From the NCBI GenBank assembly GCA_022483465.1, contig JAKVNF010000003.1, positions 186,001-250,000 of the forward strand: a stretch of 64,000 nt of DNA. Direction: 5' to 3'. Of this stretch, positions 24,648 to 32,375 are shown in pieces (positions within the stretch are counted from its first letter, which is position 1; each line of letters starts with the position of its first letter). Position numbers and translations under genes: made by a program. The DNA is from Lachnospiraceae bacterium. GTDB taxonomy: Bacteria > Bacillota > Clostridia > Lachnospirales > Lachnospiraceae. Below the pieces are notes generated by a model, which made no database searches, was not told the DNA's origin, and saw only the letters and a program-made list of their open reading frames with translations.

Positions 24648-26783
24648 ATGGAAAATCAATTGGAAAACCTGCGCTTTGGGCTTGCCCTGAATCGGATCCG
24701 GGAGATCCCGCAGGAGACGGGCGCCGTCTCCGGCATCTTCCAGAACTACTTTCAGGACACGGCCCGGGAGATTGCAAACTTCGTGGATACGGCGGCGTAC
24801 CTGACCTCGAAGGAGGCCGAAAAGGCAGACCTTGACGTCCTTGCCGATAAGAACCGGCTCCTCTACGCGGACATCCTGCCGGACCACTACGGGAGCAGCT
24901 GGTGCTGCCCGGACTACGCCAAAAAGAACCTCGGTGACGAGCTGGGGCCCATCCTCTGCGCCCTCGCCTTTGAGATGCGCAGCATGATCCCCTTCCTGTT
25001 CGAGGGGGAGGACGACCACGCCCTGATCCGCATGGAGGTGTTCCTGGAGGTCTACCGCTGCTTTGAGAACGCGAAAAAGGACGCGGACGATCTTTTGGAG
25101 CGGGGCGACAAGGAGGGCGCCGAGGCGGCAGCTGCCCCGAGGGCAAGGTTTGTCCGGGGGATCCTCGCGGGGTACCTTGCGGACTACGCCCAGGACGAGC
25201 TGACCTATGACCTCAACGCGCGGCTTGTGGATGGAAGCCCCTCCTTAAACCGCATGATCGCGGAGGCGGACCTGTCGAATTCCGGCTACCTCTACCGGAG
25301 CGGCCTTTTTATCGGGCCCAACGAGACCGGCACCGCAAAGCACCTGGCGGGTCTTACCGAGGAGAAGGTCCAAAAGATGGCGGACACCTTCACGGAAGGA
25401 TACCGGATCGGCTTTGTGACCACCGGGAAGGACCTGTCGAAGAAAAAGACCGTGGACCTTGTCTACACCGCGGGCTTTGAGCGGATGATGCGGAAGGCCA
25501 GGGAGAACTTCGCGGCCCTTGGAAAGACCTGCATCGCCCATAGGGAGCTCTCCTCGATGTTCCTGCAGATGGGGAGAACAAATGGGGTCACAGGCGGCGC
25601 CGCCAACCGGCAGGCCGACTACGACCACCGGGAGGACCTCGCCCTGTTTCTCGACGACACCCTGGCGAACCGGATGACGGAGAGCCTTGCCCTTGCCTTC
25701 CGGGCGGTGGCAGAGCGGGCAAAGGACTACGCGGGCCCCGCCGTGGTGGAGCCCTATGGCGAGGCGCCCTTTGCCCCGAAGGAGAGCGGCGCCAGGAGCA
25801 CCTTCGACAAGGTGCAGAACCGCATGGTGACCCGCTACCGGCAGAAGTTCACCGACCTCTACAACGAGGCGGTCATCGGGGAGAACCGGAGCTTTACCAT
25901 CATCTCCTTTCCGCTCCCGGAGATCGCGGAGGATGAGACAACCTACGGGGAGATCTTCGACGAGACGATCCGCCTGAACACCCTGGACTACCACCTCTAC
26001 CAGACGATCCAGGGAAAGATCATCGACGCCCTGAACGAGTGCACGAAAGTTGTGGTGAAGGGCCGCGGGGACAACCGGACGGACCTCACCGTACAGCTCT
26101 ATCAGCCGAAAAACCGGGACGAGGAGGACATCTTTGAGAACTGCGTCGCGGATGTCAACATCCCGGTGGGCGAGGTGTTCACGACACCGGTGCTCACGGG
26201 GACCAACGGCCTCCTGCACGTGACCGGCGTCTACCTAAACGGCCTCTACTACAAGGACCTTGCCATCACCTTCCGGGACGGCTGCACGGACACCTACGCC
26301 TGCGGCAACTTTGCCGGGGAGGAGGACGGGGACGAGAAGGGCCGCGCCTACATCGAGGAGAACATCCTGTTCCACCACAAGTCCCTCCCGATGGGCGAGT
26401 GCGCCATCGGCACCAACACCACCGCCTACGCGGTGGGGGAGAAGTACGGCATCAGCGGCCGATACGGGATCCTGATTGCCGAGAAGACAGGACCCCACTT
26501 CGCCGTCGGCGACACCTGTTACTCCCACGAGGAGGACCTCGTCACGAAAAACCCCGACGGGAAGCGGATCGCGGCCCGGGACAACGAGATCTCGATCAAG
26601 CGCAAGGACCATCCGGAGGAGGCCTACTTTGGCTGCCACACGGACATCACGATCCCCTACCGGGAGCTCGGCCTCTTTGCGGGGGTGAGAGAGGATGGGA
26701 TGCAGGTTCCCATCATCCGGGATGGGAAGTTTGTCCTTCCCGGGACCGATGCGCTGAACGAGCCCCTTGCGGGAATCGTCTGA
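24648..26783 (+). CDS. M29-family aminopeptidase (AmpS-like), large form
   Basis: A 711-residue protein. The C-terminal third has M29 metallopeptidase features: NIPVGEVFTTPV near residue 505, ECAIGTNTTAYAVGEKYG near 587, and EKTGPHFAVGDTCYSHEED just after, which supply the Glu, His and Asp ligands for two metals. The N-terminal 350 residues are longer than in classical AmpS proteins (about 410 residues) and include an added helical domain. GAGGAGG ends 8 bases before ATG 24648. It is likely a cytoplasmic aminopeptidase, with some sequence variation that leaves specificity unknown. It ends the operon, and purE starts about 130 bases later. Confidence 0.82.
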   Translation: MENQLENLRFGLALNRIREIPQETGAVSGIFQNYFQDTAREIANFVDTAAYLTSKEAEKADLDVLADKNRLLYADILPDHYGSSWCCPDYAKKNLGDELGPILCALAFEMRSMIPFLFEGEDDHALIRMEVFLEVYRCFENAKKDADDLLERGDKEGAEAAAAPRARFVRGILAGYLADYAQDELTYDLNARLVDGSPSLNRMIAEADLSNSGYLYRSGLFIGPNETGTAKHLAGLTEEKVQKMADTFTEGYRIGFVTTGKDLSKKKTVDLVYTAGFERMMRKARENFAALGKTCIAHRELSSMFLQMGRTNGVTGGAANRQADYDHREDLALFLDDTLANRMTESLALAFRAVAERAKDYAGPAVVEPYGEAPFAPKESGARSTFDKVQNRMVTRYRQKFTDLYNEAVIGENRSFTIISFPLPEIAEDETTYGEIFDETIRLNTLDYHLYQTIQGKIIDALNECTKVVVKGRGDNRTDLTVQLYQPKNRDEEDIFENCVADVNIPVGEVFTTPVLTGTNGLLHVTGVYLNGLYYKDLAITFRDGCTDTYACGNFAGEEDGDEKGRAYIEENILFHHKSLPMGECAIGTNTTAYAVGEKYGISGRYGILIAEKTGPHFAVGDTCYSHEEDLVTKNPDGKRIAARDNEISIKRKDHPEEAYFGCHTDITIPYRELGLFAGVREDGMQVPIIRDGKFVLPGTDALNEPLAGIV

Positions 26784-26912
26784 GAGAGGCGGAAAATTCC
26801 GGAAAGCCAAAAAATCGTCACAAATAAGTAAGAGCGGGGGAGTATCATAGTACCCGCAGGCAATCAACCAGGCAGGGATAAAGCCCCGCCGGCATTGAGG
26901 AAGGAGAGCAGC
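26784..26912 (+). promoter_or_regulatory. Leader of the pur operon with a GCGGG/CCCGC hairpin
   Basis: 129 bases upstream of purE. GCGGGGG...TACCCGC (about 26833-26856) can form a hairpin, and a second pairing CAGGG/GCCCCGCC region follows. TATCAT at 26844-26849 may be a -10. I see no purine riboswitch core and no clear PurBox. The regulatory mode is unresolved. Confidence 0.35.
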
Positions 26913-27419
26913 ATGGCAGCAGCGAAAGTGGGAATCGTGATGGGCTCGGACTCCGACATGGGAGTCATGTCCAAGGCAGCAGAGATCCTGGAGGAGTTCG
27001 GCATTGACTATGAGATGCACATCATCTCGGCGCACCGGGAGCCCGATGTCTTCTTTGACTGGGCGAAGGGATGCGAGGCGCGGGGCATCAAGGTCATCAT
27101 CGCCGGCGCCGGCATGGCAGCCCATCTGCCCGGCATGTGCGCGGCCCTGTTCCCGCTCCCGGTCATCGGCATCCCGATGCACACGAAATCCCTGGGCGGC
27201 CGGGACTCCCTCTACAGCATCGTCCAGATGCCCAGCGGCATTCCGGTGGCGACCGTTGCCATTGACGGCGGCAAGAACGCAGGTCTGCTCGCGGTGAAGA
27301 TGCTGGCGATGTCGGACGAGAAGCTCCTTGCCAAGCTCAAGGACTATACGAAGGAGATGAAGGAGGGCGTCGAGAAGAAGGATGCCCACCTGCAGGAAGT
27401 CGGATACAAGAACTATTGA
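26913..27419 (+). CDS. purE: N5-carboxyaminoimidazole ribonucleotide mutase
   Basis: A 168-residue class I PurE converting N5-CAIR to CAIR. The GSDSDM motif is at residues 11-16, ISAHREPD near residue 43, and IAGAGMAAHLPG and LGGRDSLYSIVQMP complete the active site. The ATG at 26913 is preceded by AGGAAGGAG. No purK is adjacent. First gene of purE-purM-purN-purD. Confidence 0.96.
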   Translation: MAAAKVGIVMGSDSDMGVMSKAAEILEEFGIDYEMHIISAHREPDVFFDWAKGCEARGIKVIIAGAGMAAHLPGMCAALFPLPVIGIPMHTKSLGGRDSLYSIVQMPSGIPVATVAIDGGKNAGLLAVKMLAMSDEKLLAKLKDYTKEMKEGVEKKDAHLQEVGYKNY

Positions 27420-27458
27420 TCGAACCGGAAAACTACCCCGAGAAAAAGGAGACGACAC

Positions 27459-28541
27459 ATGGGAATGGATTACAAGAGCTCCGGCGTTGACATTGAGGCC
27501 GGCTATGAGTCCGTGGAGCGGATGAAGCAGTACGTGGCAAAGACCATGCGGAAGGAGGTCCTGGGGGGCATTGGCGGCTTCTCCGGCGCCTTCTCCCTGG
27601 CAGATATCAAAAACATGGAGGATCCGGTGCTGCTCTCCGGCACCGACGGCGTCGGCACGAAGATCAAGCTGGCCTTCCTTCTGGACAAGCACGACACGGT
27701 GGGCATCGACTGCGTCGCCATGTGCGTGAACGACGTGGCCTGCGCGGGCGGCGACCCGCTGTTCTTCCTGGACTACATCGCCTGCGGGCGCAACTTCCCG
27801 GAGAAGATCGCGGCGATCGTCAAGGGCGTCGCGGAGGGGTGCGTCCAGGCGGACTCCGCCCTGATCGGCGGCGAGACCGCAGAGCACCCCGGCCTGATGC
27901 CGGAGGAGGAGTATGACCTCGCGGGCTTTTCCGTGGGCGTTGTGGACCGCAAGGACATGATCACCGGGCAGGACATCCGCCCCGGCGATGTGCTGGTGGG
28001 CGTGGCCTCCACCGGTGTCCACTCCAACGGCTTCTCCCTGGTCCGGAAGGTCTTCGGCATTGACAACCGGGCGGTGCTGGACAAGTACTATGACGAGCTC
28101 GGGGCGACCCTGGGCGAGACCCTCCTCACCCCCACGAGAATCTATGTCCACTGCCTCAAGGCGATCCGCAAGGCCGGCATCCGCGTCAAGGGCTGCAGCC
28201 ACGTGACGGGCGGCGGCTTCTATGAGAACATCCCGAGAATGCTCCCGGACGGCACGGTGGCAAGAATCAAGAAGGACAGCTATCCGATGCTGCCCATCTT
28301 CCCGCTCCTGCAGAAGACCGGCAGCATCGACGAGAAGATCATGTACAACACCTTCAACATGGGCATCGGCCTCTGCCTTGCCGTTGCCCCGGAGGATGCG
28401 GACGCGGTGATCCGCGCCGCAGCGTCCACCGGCGACAAGGCCTATGTCATCGGCGAGATCGTGGCGGCCGATGCGGCCAAGGACGCGGTCTTTGGCGGCA
28501 ACACCAAGGCCGAGAGCAGAAAGGGCGTCGAGTTATGCTGA
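27459..28541 (+). CDS. purM: Phosphoribosylformylglycinamidine cyclo-ligase (AIR synthetase)
   Basis: A 360-residue enzyme closing FGAM to AIR. Signatures are LLSGTDGVGTK near residue 60, AMCVNDVACAGGDPLFFLDY, IGGETAEHPGL and HVTGGGFYENIPRM. AAAGGAG lies 6-7 bases before the ATG. The stop overlaps purN by seven bases. Confidence 0.97.
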   Translation: MGMDYKSSGVDIEAGYESVERMKQYVAKTMRKEVLGGIGGFSGAFSLADIKNMEDPVLLSGTDGVGTKIKLAFLLDKHDTVGIDCVAMCVNDVACAGGDPLFFLDYIACGRNFPEKIAAIVKGVAEGCVQADSALIGGETAEHPGLMPEEEYDLAGFSVGVVDRKDMITGQDIRPGDVLVGVASTGVHSNGFSLVRKVFGIDNRAVLDKYYDELGATLGETLLTPTRIYVHCLKAIRKAGIRVKGCSHVTGGGFYENIPRMLPDGTVARIKKDSYPMLPIFPLLQKTGSIDEKIMYNTFNMGIGLCLAVAPEDADAVIRAAASTGDKAYVIGEIVAADAAKDAVFGGNTKAESRKGVELC

Positions 28542-29167
28542 GAGTGGCAGTCTGCGTGTCGGGCGGCGGGACCAACCTGCAGCACATCCTGGACCGGATC
28601 GCGGACGGCACCGTCAAGAACGCGCAGGTCGTCCGGGTCATCTGCAACAACCCGGGGGCCTATGCCCTGGAGCGGGCAAAGAAGGCAGGAGTCGAGGCCG
28701 TCTGCGTAAGCCCCAAGTCCTTTGCTTCGCGGGATGACTTCAACAAGGCCCTCCTTGCAGGACTCAAGGCCTGCAGCCCGGACCTCGTGGTCCTGGCGGG
28801 CTTTCTTGTTGCGATCCCGGAGGAGGTCATCCTGGCCTTCCCGAACCGGATCATCAACATCCACCCGTCCCTGATCCCGTCCTTTTGCGGGAAGGGGTAC
28901 TACGGCCTCCACGTGCACGAGAAGGTGCTCGAGCGGGGCGTGAAGGTGACGGGCGCCACGGTCCACTTCGTGGACACGGGGCTCGACTCCGGGCCGATCC
29001 TTCTGCAGAAGGCCGTAGAAGTGAAGGAAGGCGACACCCCCGAGGTGCTGCAGAAGCGCGTGATGGAGCAGGCGGAGTGGATCCTCCTGCCGGAGGCGAT
29101 CTCCCTGATCGCCCAGGGGCGCGTCGTGGTCGAGGGCAGAAAGACGAGAATTCTCCCAGAGGCGTGA
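28535..29167 (+). CDS. purN: Phosphoribosylglycinamide formyltransferase
   Basis: A 210-residue transformylase using 10-formyl-THF to formylate GAR. SGGGTNLQHILD at the start binds phosphate. NIHPSLIPSFCGKGYYG near residue 108 holds the catalytic Asn-His, and HFVDTGLDSGPIL near 145 the catalytic Asp. Translation is coupled to purM through a seven-base overlap. Confidence 0.96.
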   Translation: MLRVAVCVSGGGTNLQHILDRIADGTVKNAQVVRVICNNPGAYALERAKKAGVEAVCVSPKSFASRDDFNKALLAGLKACSPDLVVLAGFLVAIPEEVILAFPNRIINIHPSLIPSFCGKGYYGLHVHEKVLERGVKVTGATVHFVDTGLDSGPILLQKAVEVKEGDTPEVLQKRVMEQAEWILLPEAISLIAQGRVVVEGRKTRILPEA

Positions 29168-29203
29168 GGACAGCACGAGGTTCCAGAAATTAGGAGGAAA
29201 AAG

Positions 29204-30481
29204 ATGAAGGTTCTTCTGATCGGCGGCGGCGGGCGTGAGGCCGCCATTGCAGCATCACTGAAAAAATCAAAGCACGTGGACGAGCTCTACTGCGCTCCCG
29301 GCAATGCCGGCATCGCGAAGATCGCGACCTGCGTCCCGATCGGCGTCATGGAGTTCGACAAGCTGATCGCCTTTGCAAAGGAAAAGGCCATCGATCTTGC
29401 GGTCTGCAGCCAGGACGATCCCCTGTGCGCCGGCATCGTGGATGCCTTTGAGGCGGCCGGGCTGAAGATCTTCGGCACGAGAAAGAACGCAGCCATCATC
29501 GAGGGGTCCAAGGCCTTCTCGAAGCAGCTGATGAAGAAGTACGGCATCCCCACGGCGGCCTATGAGATTTTCACGGACGCAGACAAGGCGGAGGAGTACT
29601 TAAAGAAAGAGGCTTCCTTCCCGATCGTCCTCAAGGCCTCGGGCCTTGCCCTCGGAAAGGGCGTTCTCATCTGCCAGAACCTCCAGGAAGCCTTAGACGG
29701 CGTGAAGGAGATCATGCTGGATCGGAAGTTCGGCGCAGCCGGCGCGGAGCTTGTCATCGAGGAGTTCATGACGGGCCGCGAGGTCTCCGCCCTTGCCTTC
29801 TGTGACGGCAAGTCCTACCAGCTGATGAGCTCCTCCCAGGACCACAAGCGGATCGGGGACGGCGACACCGGCCTCAACACCGGCGGCATGGGAACCTTCT
29901 CCCCGAGCCCGTTCTACACCAAGGAGATCGACCAGATCTGCCGGGAGACGATCTACCAGAAGACCATCGACGCGATGGCGGCGGAGGGGCGGCCCTTCAC
30001 CGGCGTCCTCTACTTTGGCCTGATGCTCACGAAGGACGGCCCGAAGGTCGTGGAGTACAACACCCGCTTTGGCGATCCCGAGACCCAGGTCGTGCTGCCG
30101 CGCATGAAGACCGACCTTGTGGAGGTCATGCAGGCCTGCATGGCGGGAACGCTCGACCAGATCCACCTGGAGTTTGAGGACAACGCCGCAGTCTGCGTGG
30201 TCCTTGCCTCCGGCGGCTACCCGGAGCACTACGAGAAGGGGAAGGTCATCGAGGGCCTCGAGAACTTCGAGGGCCGGGACGACATCTTCTGCTTCCACGC
30301 GGGGACGAAGTTCGACGAGAACGGGAACGTCTGTACGAACGGCGGCCGGGTCCTGGACGTCGTCGCCAAGGCGAAGGACTTAAAGAGCGCCCGGGCAAAG
30401 GCCTACGAGGCGGTGCAGCTTGTCCACTTCGACAAGATGTACTACCGCCACGACATCGGCAAGGCCCTGGACGAGATCTGA
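29204..30481 (+). CDS. purD: Phosphoribosylamine-glycine ligase
   Basis: A 425-residue ATP-grasp enzyme joining glycine to phosphoribosylamine. GGGGREAAIA at the N-terminus, VLKASGLALGKGVLIC, VIEEFMTGREVSALAFCDG and YNTRFGDPETQVVLPRM are diagnostic. TTAGGAGG lies about 7 bases before the ATG. It closes the purEMND operon. Confidence 0.97.
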   Translation: MKVLLIGGGGREAAIAASLKKSKHVDELYCAPGNAGIAKIATCVPIGVMEFDKLIAFAKEKAIDLAVCSQDDPLCAGIVDAFEAAGLKIFGTRKNAAIIEGSKAFSKQLMKKYGIPTAAYEIFTDADKAEEYLKKEASFPIVLKASGLALGKGVLICQNLQEALDGVKEIMLDRKFGAAGAELVIEEFMTGREVSALAFCDGKSYQLMSSSQDHKRIGDGDTGLNTGGMGTFSPSPFYTKEIDQICRETIYQKTIDAMAAEGRPFTGVLYFGLMLTKDGPKVVEYNTRFGDPETQVVLPRMKTDLVEVMQACMAGTLDQIHLEFEDNAAVCVVLASGGYPEHYEKGKVIEGLENFEGRDDIFCFHAGTKFDENGNVCTNGGRVLDVVAKAKDLKSARAKAYEAVQLVHFDKMYYRHDIGKALDEI

Positions 30482-30493
30482 CACAAGGGCCGA

Positions 30494-30521
30494 TTGACGA
30501 AACCGGTCATTGGTGTAGAAT
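30494..30521 (+). promoter_or_regulatory. Promoter, TTGACG - 16 - TAGAAT
   Basis: TTGACG at 30494-30499 and TAGAAT at 30516-30521 give a near-consensus promoter starting directly after purD, feeding the SH3b gene. Confidence 0.65.
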
Positions 30522-30570
30522 GTAAAAGGACGATCGTGTCCACTGCAAACGATTCGAGGTACAGATCAGA

Positions 30571-31740
30571 ATGAACAGATTGGAAAAGAAATTTAAGATC
30601 ATGACGGCGGCCGCAGCCCTGAGTGCGTGCCTGGCAATGCCGGGCATGGCCGTCTTTGCAGCCACCGCCACGGTCACCGCATCGGATGTCAACGTGCGCG
30701 CGGATGCTTCCACCACCGCCGACATCGTCGGAACCGCCGCCAGCGGCGAGGCCTACGACATCGGCGAGGAGAAGCAGGATGCCGACGGCAACACCTGGTA
30801 CCAGATCACCCTTGCCGACGGCTCGGTCGGCTACATCCGCAACGACTTCGTGACCGTGTCGGATGACACCGCCACCACCGGCACCACCGACAGCGCCGCG
30901 GCTGACTCCACCGAGGCTGCCGCCACCACCGACACCTCCTCCACGGACACCGGAGACTACTCGATCCAGAACGCACCGGATGAGAACGGCGATTACTACT
31001 ACTACCTGTACGACAACGCCGCCGGCAAGCGCATGAAGATCGATGACATCGAGACGCTGCAGACCCAGGTGACGGATCTCCAGTCTCAGGTCGCCAGCGC
31101 CGGCAACCGCTACCGCGTGCTGATCATTGTCCTGGCCGTCCTTCTGGTGGCTGCTGTGGCAGCCGCCATCGCCATGTTTGTGCGCCTTCGGGATGCCCTG
31201 ACCAACGGAAGACGCGAGCGGGATCTGACCAGTGAGCGCCGCCAGGAGAGAAACGCCAATCCTGAGGCTGACAACCTGGACAGCCTGCGCAGAACCGCCC
31301 CGAGAACCCGGGATCCCAGAAACAGCGCCTATCCCTCCGGACAGGCGAGAGACCCGCAGCGCGAGGGCGTGCGGCGTCCCGCACCTCAGCAGCGCCCGGT
31401 CCAGGGCGAGACGGGAAGAGCGCCGGTCCGCGGAACCGCAGACGGTCGTCCCGTGCAGCAGGCACCCCGTGAGGGTGTGCGCCGTCCTGTGACGAATGGC
31501 ACCCAGGGCCAGGCCGTTCGCCGTCCGGTGCAGCCCGGTCAGCAGCCGGTGCGCCGCCCCGTGCAGCAGCAGGGCCAGCAGGCACCGTACCGCGAGCAGC
31601 AGCCGGTGCGCCGTCCCGCACAGAATCCCGCATCCAATCCTCAGCCGCAGCAGCAGGCTGCAAGACAGAAGCAGGCCAGGGACTTTGCCGGGGATGACGA
31701 TTTCGACTACGATTTCATCAGCCTGGATGACAACAAGTAA
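30571..31740 (+). CDS. SH3b-domain membrane protein with Pro/Arg/Gln-rich cytoplasmic tail
   Basis: A 389-residue protein. The first 30 residues are a signal peptide (KKFKIMTAAAALSACLAMPG, cut after VFA). An extracellular bacterial SH3 domain covers about 33-98 (VTASDVNVRADAS; GNTWYQITLADGSVGYIRND), followed by a Thr/Ser-rich linker. A membrane helix spans about 182-204 (VLIIVLAVLLVAAVAAAIAMF). The C-terminal 180 residues are basic, with repeated VRRPVQ and VRRPAPQ-type units, and end acidic (DDDFDYDFISLDD). SH3b domains commonly bind peptidoglycan peptides. The architecture suggests a sensor or scaffold linking wall and cytoplasm, but this is inference. Terminator at 31771-31804. Confidence 0.85.
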   Translation: MNRLEKKFKIMTAAAALSACLAMPGMAVFAATATVTASDVNVRADASTTADIVGTAASGEAYDIGEEKQDADGNTWYQITLADGSVGYIRNDFVTVSDDTATTGTTDSAAADSTEAAATTDTSSTDTGDYSIQNAPDENGDYYYYLYDNAAGKRMKIDDIETLQTQVTDLQSQVASAGNRYRVLIIVLAVLLVAAVAAAIAMFVRLRDALTNGRRERDLTSERRQERNANPEADNLDSLRRTAPRTRDPRNSAYPSGQARDPQREGVRRPAPQQRPVQGETGRAPVRGTADGRPVQQAPREGVRRPVTNGTQGQAVRRPVQPGQQPVRRPVQQQGQQAPYREQQPVRRPAQNPASNPQPQQQAARQKQARDFAGDDDFDYDFISLDDNK

Positions 31741-31770
31741 GACAAACCAGGTCGCAACAAGGCAGAAACA

Positions 31771-31804
31771 GGCGGCACCGGCAATCCCGGGGCCGCCGTT
31801 TTTT
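31771..31804 (+). terminator. Intrinsic terminator after the SH3b gene
   Basis: GGCGGC-A-CCGG / CCGG-G-GCCGCC stem with CAATC loop, then six Ts at 31799-31804. Confidence 0.88.
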
Positions 31805-31828
31805 GCGCTCCGGATGGGCTCCGTTCCA

Positions 31829-31866
31829 TTGACAGCCAACTTGCTCTGTTATATTATGTCTATAAC
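31829..31866 (+). promoter_or_regulatory. Promoter and inverted-repeat operator of the GntR-clpC-radA operon
   Basis: TTGACA at 31829-31834 and TATTAT at 31852-31857 are 17 bases apart. GTTATA (31848-31853) and TATAAC (31861-31866) form an inverted repeat with a 7-base spacer over the -10 and start site. This is the expected binding geometry for a short GntR/YtrA-type repressor, probably the product of the first gene (autoregulation, inferred). Confidence 0.72.
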
Positions 31867-31931
31867 AAATGTTGCGAAGGTAAATCCGGCGCAGAACGCG
31901 CCTTTTGCAAGGCGGATGGAAAGGAGCGGAT

Positions 31932-32330
31932 ATGTATATCGAGATCGATTTTAACAGTGATGAGGCGATCTACCAGCAGCTCTGTAACCAGATCATCTAT
32001 GGCATTGCGACATCCCAGTATGAGGAGGGGCAGACCCTGCCCTCGGTGCGGGAGCTGGCGGATGAGATTGGCATCAACATGCACACGGTCAACAAGGCCT
32101 ACTCGCTGCTTAGGGAACAGGGCTTTGTGAAGGTGGACCGCCGGCGCGGCGCGGTCATCTCGGTGGATGACAACCGGGACCGCGCCCTGGAGGTCATCCG
32201 CAAGGAGATCGTGCCGATCCTGGCAGAGAGCTACAGCCGGGGCGTGCCGCGGCAAACCGTGCATGATCTGGTGGACGAAATTTACAACGCGTACGAGGGA
32301 TACGGGACTGACAGCAACCCAAAAGCGTGA
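31932..32330 (+). CDS. GntR-family regulator, YtrA type (short)
   Basis: A 132-residue regulator with an N-terminal winged helix-turn-helix: YQQLCNQIIYGIATSQYEEG, then LPSVRELADEIGINMHTVNKAYSLLREQGFV in consecutive parts, and a short C-terminal helical region for dimerisation. This is the YtrA-type layout, which lacks a large effector domain. AAGGAG lies five bases before ATG 31932. It precedes clpC, the position held in many Firmicutes by ctsR-mcsA-mcsB, so it may be the stress-related repressor of clpC here. That role is inference from position and the operator at 31848-31866. Confidence 0.9.
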   Translation: MYIEIDFNSDEAIYQQLCNQIIYGIATSQYEEGQTLPSVRELADEIGINMHTVNKAYSLLREQGFVKVDRRRGAVISVDDNRDRALEVIRKEIVPILAESYSRGVPRQTVHDLVDEIYNAYEGYGTDSNPKA

Positions 32331-32375
32331 GCGCTGCGGACAGCGGCGTTTCCCCCGGAGACGATTGGAGGAAGA

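Noticed and set aside
26235-28202. 655-codon minus-strand open frame across purE and purM
   Set aside because: Antisense shadow that spans two genes and an intergenic leader, with no start signals.
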